From Glaciecola sp047250385 (lineage in GTDB: Bacteria > Pseudomonadota > Gammaproteobacteria > Enterobacterales > Alteromonadaceae), in the NCBI RefSeq assembly GCF_047250385.1, contig NZ_JBLBVM010000054.1:217556-281555 (forward strand): a stretch of DNA of 64,000 nt, given 5' to 3'. The position numbers and the translations under genes are program-made. Under the pieces are notes generated by a model, which was not told the origin of the DNA, did not search any database, and saw only the letters and a program-made list of their open reading frames with translations. Positions 60,328-64,000 of the stretch are shown in pieces; the first letter of the stretch is position 1; every line of letters begins with the position of its first letter.

Positions 60328-60493
60328 TACAAAATATTAATAAAAACAGATTGTTAACCGATAATAAATAAATAAACAAAACTTTTACAAATAACGTCGT
60401 CAGGGATATTGCAACAAATAGTTGTTAACCACTGACTAATGTTTATAATTGCCCAAAGTGGTTGTATGCCATAGCAAATTGCAGGAGAGAGTA

Positions 60494-60889
60494 GTGAAAT
60501 TAAGAGTAGTGTTAAGCCTTTTCATATCCGCGTTATTTTTCGTTAGCGTAAACGCACAAGAAACGACCGATGAAGATATTGCAGAGCGTATAAAACCAGT
60601 AGGTAAAGTTCATGTAGCCGGTGCTGCACCTGTTGCCGCTGCTGGTCCTCGTTCGGGTAAAGAGATTTATGACAGTGCATGTGTAGCATGTCACACTTCA
60701 GGAGTTTTAGGCGCGCCGAAGCTGCAAGTTGCGGCAGATTGGCAACCAAGACTAGATGAGAAAGGCTTCGACCAAGTATGGAAGAATGCTGTGAACGGTA
60801 TTAATGCAATGCCAGCTATGGGTACGTGCAATAGTTGTTCTGAAGATGATATTAAGATAGCAATTGAATATATGATTGAAGGCATTTAG
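60494..60889 (+). CDS. Cytochrome c5-type monoheme protein
   Basis: I start at the GTG 60494 because GCAGGAG lies six bases upstream and the leader VKLRVVLSLFISALFFVSVNAQ is then a proper signal peptide; the frame opens 45 bp earlier. The 131-residue protein has one heme site, CVACH (Cys63, Cys66, His67), a Met ligand in NAMPAMG, and two further Cys (TCNSCSE) as in cytochrome c5. It carries electrons in the periplasm. The following signalling gene is 72 bp away, so co-transcription is possible but not shown. Confidence 0.92.
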   Translation: MKLRVVLSLFISALFFVSVNAQETTDEDIAERIKPVGKVHVAGAAPVAAAGPRSGKEIYDSACVACHTSGVLGAPKLQVAADWQPRLDEKGFDQVWKNAVNGINAMPAMGTCNSCSEDDIKIAIEYMIEGI

Positions 60890-60961
60890 TCATTTTTCGA
60901 TGCTTAAAAAGGATCTCCCTAGCAAATCTGCAGTATAGAGTTGGTAAGGTTAAAAATTGAA

Positions 60962-63589
60962 ATGAAAGAACAAGAGTCGGTAATTGGTGATCTTTCTGAA
61001 GAGGAATTGCGGGAATTAATTCCACAGCTTCAGAATTTAACCGAGAAGTATAAGCGCGCTGAGAAAGTCCAAAAGGCGTTATTTGAAATCAGTGAACTAG
61101 CAAGTTCAGTGAGTAATCTCGATCGACTCTATAAAGCAGTTCATGACATCGTCAGTGATTTCATGACAGCGGATAACTTCTATGTCGCCTTCTTTGACCG
61201 CGGCGACAAAAACGTTGATTTTGCCTACTTTGTCGATGAGTTAGATCAAGAAGTACTAAGCACGATCCCTTACGAAAAAATCATGGACGGCATTACTGGC
61301 TATATCCTCAGAAATGGCACTAGTATTGTAATGACGAAAGAAAATACCGAATCTGTTTTAGCAGATACTGGTATTCAAATGCTAGGAACTCCGCCAGTAG
61401 ATTTGATTGGTGTACCTTTAAAGCGCAGCACTGATGTAATCGGTGCAATGGTCGTTCAAAGCTATACCGACGATGTGCGATATGACCAAGACGACTTTGA
61501 AGTTCTGTCATTTATCTCTCAGCACATTGTAACAACGGTGGATCGCGTTAAAAGTCGCGAAGTCACTGAACGCACTATTCGTGAGCGTACTAAACAGCTT
61601 CGCAGCATTAACGATGACCTTCAAGAAGAAATACTCGAACGCCAAAAAGTGGAATCACTACAAACCGCTTTGTTTGAGATATCCGAGCTATCTGTAGCAC
61701 TTGACGATGACATGCCACGTTTTTACTCAAAATTGCATGCCATTCTTGCTCGATTAATCAGTGCGCCAAACTGTTTTGTTGCCGTCTTAAATGAAGAAAA
61801 AGATAAACTAAATTTCCCTTACTTTAGTGATGAACTGCATGAATCTGCGGATGAACGCCCCCTTGGTTTAGGCTTAACCGAATATATCATTCGCCGTGGT
61901 GAAGCCTCGCTTATTGATAATTCAAAAATCCTTTCCTTAGTAGAGGAAGGTGAAGTAGACGTTAGCGTTGCCCAAAATTTGATGGAGCACAATAACTCCT
62001 GGCTTGGCTCTCCTTTAGTCATTGACGGTGAAGTGCAAGGTGTCATCGGGATACAAACCTACGGTAAGCTAAAAGACTATAACCATAAAGATTTAGAAAT
62101 ACTTCGCTTTGTATCGCACCATATTGCCGTTGCAATGGAACGACGACGAAGTGCTGAAGCCTTAAAAGAATATAATCAGCAATTAACAAACAAAGTACAA
62201 GAACGTACTGAAGAACTGAATAAAACCAACGAATACCTGAAGAAACAAATAGAACAGCGTAAAGAAATTGAATTAAAACTCATTCACGACGCTCATCACG
62301 ATGCTCTCACTGATTTGCCAAATCGCGTCATGTTTAATAGTCGACTTGAACTTGCCATCGCAAATAAGAAACGTCACCCAGAAAACCAATTTGCAGTTCT
62401 GTTTATCGATCTAGATCGGTTCAAAGTGATCAACGATACCATGGGTCACCATGCTGGCGACGAATTTTTAGTAGAAGTAAGTCATCGTATTGCCTTGTGC
62501 AAACGCGGCCATGATTTGTTAGCCCGCTTAGGTGGTGACGAATTTGTAATCTTGTTAGATAACTTCGAAGATGTAAAAGCGGTAGAAGAAGTAGCTTCAC
62601 GCGTCATTAATTCAGTATCCATGCCTTTCATTTTAGACGGCAAGGAAATGTTTAGTGGTGCTAGCCTTGGTATAGCTCATGTTGATAGCAGTTATGCGTC
62701 AGCAGATGAAGTCTTGCGCGATGCCGATGCCGCTATGTATCAAGCGAAAAGCTTGGGCCGTGGACGCTATGTCACATTTGATAAGAGCATGCGTGAAAAG
62801 CTGCTTGAAGATATTCAGTTGGAAGTCGAGTTTCGTAAAACACTCAAGAACAAAGGCTTTGATTGTGTTTTACAGCCTGTTGTTAAACTTGAAGACGAAT
62901 CGATACTATATTTCGAATGCACATTGCAGTGGCATAATCCAACTTTCGGTAAAGTAAACCGTGAACAATTTTGGCAAATCGCAGAACAATGTGGTTTAAC
63001 GCTTGAGCTCAACCAATTTTTACTAGATGGCGCTATTGGTCTATTAAACCAGTGGCAAGAAGATGCTGAATACGCAAACCACCGTATTGGCGTAAGTTTG
63101 TCAGTTGAGCACCTCATGCAGCGAGATCTGGTTAATGAACTTATATCCAGCGTCAAAGAATCACAGTTTGGGCCAAATAAGCTCCTACTGGAGTTTGCTG
63201 AGAGCGCATTAAACAATCGCTCACAATTTATTTTACCTGCAGTGAAAAAGTTAAAACGAAATGGCTTCGGCTTAATTTTGGATAACTTTGGTAGCGGCGC
63301 GGCTTCATTAAACTACCTGTTTTCATACCCCTTTGAATTTATCAAAATTGACGAACGTTTCGTGCAATCTTTCACCCGTTCAGAAAAAAACTTACGTTTT
63401 ATTGAATCGGTCATATTAGTTGCTGAAAAGGTTGGTTTAATAGTTATTGCTGAAGGTATTTCTAGCCAATCGAAACTCGAAGGCCTGAAAGGCTTAGGTT
63501 GCGAATACGGCCAAGGTGACATACTTGGCAGTACGATACAACTTGATTTCGTTGACGATGAATTGGATGCGAGCAACGCTGAAGCTTAA
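60962..63589 (+). CDS. GAF-GAF-GGDEF-degenerate EAL signalling protein
   Basis: I start at ATG 60962 (MKEQESVIGD); the frame extends seven codons upstream to a TTG. The 875-residue cytoplasmic protein has two related halves, each with a coiled coil (KVQKALFEISELAS, ESLQTALFEISELSVA) and a GAF domain (about 45-190 and 235-390). A coiled coil and a GGDEF domain with intact GGDEF (524-528) follow. The EAL domain lacks key residues: ECTLQW for EALxRW, DNFGSG for DDFGTG and AEGISS for AEGVE. It probably makes c-di-GMP in answer to ligands of the GAF domains, while the EAL part binds or regulates. No transmembrane segment. Confidence 0.88.
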   Translation: MKEQESVIGDLSEEELRELIPQLQNLTEKYKRAEKVQKALFEISELASSVSNLDRLYKAVHDIVSDFMTADNFYVAFFDRGDKNVDFAYFVDELDQEVLSTIPYEKIMDGITGYILRNGTSIVMTKENTESVLADTGIQMLGTPPVDLIGVPLKRSTDVIGAMVVQSYTDDVRYDQDDFEVLSFISQHIVTTVDRVKSREVTERTIRERTKQLRSINDDLQEEILERQKVESLQTALFEISELSVALDDDMPRFYSKLHAILARLISAPNCFVAVLNEEKDKLNFPYFSDELHESADERPLGLGLTEYIIRRGEASLIDNSKILSLVEEGEVDVSVAQNLMEHNNSWLGSPLVIDGEVQGVIGIQTYGKLKDYNHKDLEILRFVSHHIAVAMERRRSAEALKEYNQQLTNKVQERTEELNKTNEYLKKQIEQRKEIELKLIHDAHHDALTDLPNRVMFNSRLELAIANKKRHPENQFAVLFIDLDRFKVINDTMGHHAGDEFLVEVSHRIALCKRGHDLLARLGGDEFVILLDNFEDVKAVEEVASRVINSVSMPFILDGKEMFSGASLGIAHVDSSYASADEVLRDADAAMYQAKSLGRGRYVTFDKSMREKLLEDIQLEVEFRKTLKNKGFDCVLQPVVKLEDESILYFECTLQWHNPTFGKVNREQFWQIAEQCGLTLELNQFLLDGAIGLLNQWQEDAEYANHRIGVSLSVEHLMQRDLVNELISSVKESQFGPNKLLLEFAESALNNRSQFILPAVKKLKRNGFGLILDNFGSGAASLNYLFSYPFEFIKIDERFVQSFTRSEKNLRFIESVILVAEKVGLIVIAEGISSQSKLEGLKGLGCEYGQGDILGSTIQLDFVDDELDASNAEA

Positions 63590-63636
63590 CGCACTTATTA
63601 AGTGTTGGTGCAATACGCCGTTTTCTTTGTGAAGTG

Positions 63637-63869
63637 CTCCGTCATCCTTGCGAAGGCAAAATACTTTGTTCGTTTAAAGTTTTAAAGCCTCTCGTCTTTA
63701 CTGCGAAGGCAGTAATCTCCGTCTATTTAACCTATGCTAAGATTGATAAATTCAGTAAAAAGGCTTCAGCGAACAGTATTGTGCAACGGAAAGTGCCTCC
63801 AACTACTTACATCTAACTCACAAAAAGATTTGCTGTTGATTCAGGAGGTTCCTGCCTTCGCACTGAGGG
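63637..63869. repeat. Second site of the GCGAAGGC intergenic repeat family
   Basis: GTCATCCTTGCGAAGGCAAA (63641-63660), TTACTGCGAAGGCAGTAATC (63698-63717) and GGAGGTTCCTGCCTTCGCAC (63844-63863) are spread over about 230 bp after the last gene; the third is in inverse orientation. They match the hairpin core of the 113-bp array at 25 kb. No gene lies in 63590-64000. Confidence 0.7.
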
Positions 63870-64000
63870 ATCCCCATTTTTTACGAGGCCATGCTATATA
63901 TTCGTTTTTTATAGTCTTTGTTAAGATTTCGCACCCCTTGACTGAATAATGCAATCACTCTCCTAAAGGTGAAGTGAATGAGTATGTTTTTGGCGAGACT

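Overview
The window looks like chromosome of a marine gammaproteobacterium of the Alteromonadales type (Glaciecola/Paraglaciecola-like; inferred from gene content, moderately AT-rich DNA, TonB-dependent glycan uptake without SusD, and intergenic repeats carrying GCGAAGGC). No ribosomal or phylogenetic marker gene is present, so the assignment stays at order level.

Layout. (1) 1-10.2 kb, mixed metabolism: a truncated enolase-superfamily dehydratase and a class II aldolase, a small membrane protein, a prolyl oligopeptidase lipoprotein, then a DsbA-like protein, a secreted cyclophilin and an isochorismatase-fold hydrolase, nagA with an odd repeat insertion, and a GNAT-nitrilase fusion overlapping nagA tail to tail. 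(2) 10.2-16.3 kb, minus strand: DUF2141 protein, lipoprotein, alpha/beta hydrolase, EEP phosphatase-like membrane protein, and a tightly coupled cassette of nucleotidyltransferase, HprK-like kinase, PqqD-like protein and a secreted twin-arginine protein (an HPr-rel-A type system of unknown function). (3) 16.7-18.8 kb: LytS/LytR-type two-component pair. (4) 19-46 kb: a large beta-1,3-glucan (laminarin) utilisation locus. It has GH3, a PEP-CTERM protein, a non-catalytic multidomain surface lipoprotein, a giant phosphorylase-like enzyme (GH149-like), a GH16 lipoprotein with four carbohydrate-binding modules, a TonB-dependent receptor, a tryptophan-halogenase-like/SapC/cupin cassette, a GPH-type sugar transporter and three GH17 enzymes. 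A DUF4105/DUF3015 pair is embedded in it. (5) 46.3-53.5 kb: an island-like region marked by an intact tRNA-Arg(CCG) and two 3'-end tRNA remnants. It carries a substrate-binding lipoprotein coupled to a GGDEF-EAL protein, and an orphan receptor-like membrane protein. (6) 53.6-57.4 kb: exported nucleosidase, adenine/adenosine deaminase and AzgA-like permease, a purine salvage set. (7) 57.5-64 kb: dienelactone hydrolase, SWIM-domain protein, cytochrome c5, a GAF-GAF-GGDEF-(degenerate EAL) protein and a second copy of the intergenic repeat family.

How the glucan genes probably work together (inference from localisation signals): the GH16 lipoprotein cuts laminarin at the surface, assisted by the binding lipoprotein that shares its modules. 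The TonB receptor imports oligosaccharides, the GPH transporter takes them into the cytoplasm, and the signal-less GH17, GH3 and phosphorylase enzymes finish them there. An almost identical 19-bp site (18/19) lies in the same orientation upstream of GH3 and of the phosphorylase, with weaker relatives upstream of GH17 and the binding lipoprotein. It is a candidate operator for the regulon.

Best leads for undescribed biology: the halogenase/SapC/cupin cassette tied to a glucan receptor, the HprK-like kinase/nucleotidyltransferase/PqqD/secreted-protein cassette, the tRNA-Arg remnant ladder with its orphan receptor-like protein, and the non-catalytic six-module glucan-binding lipoprotein.
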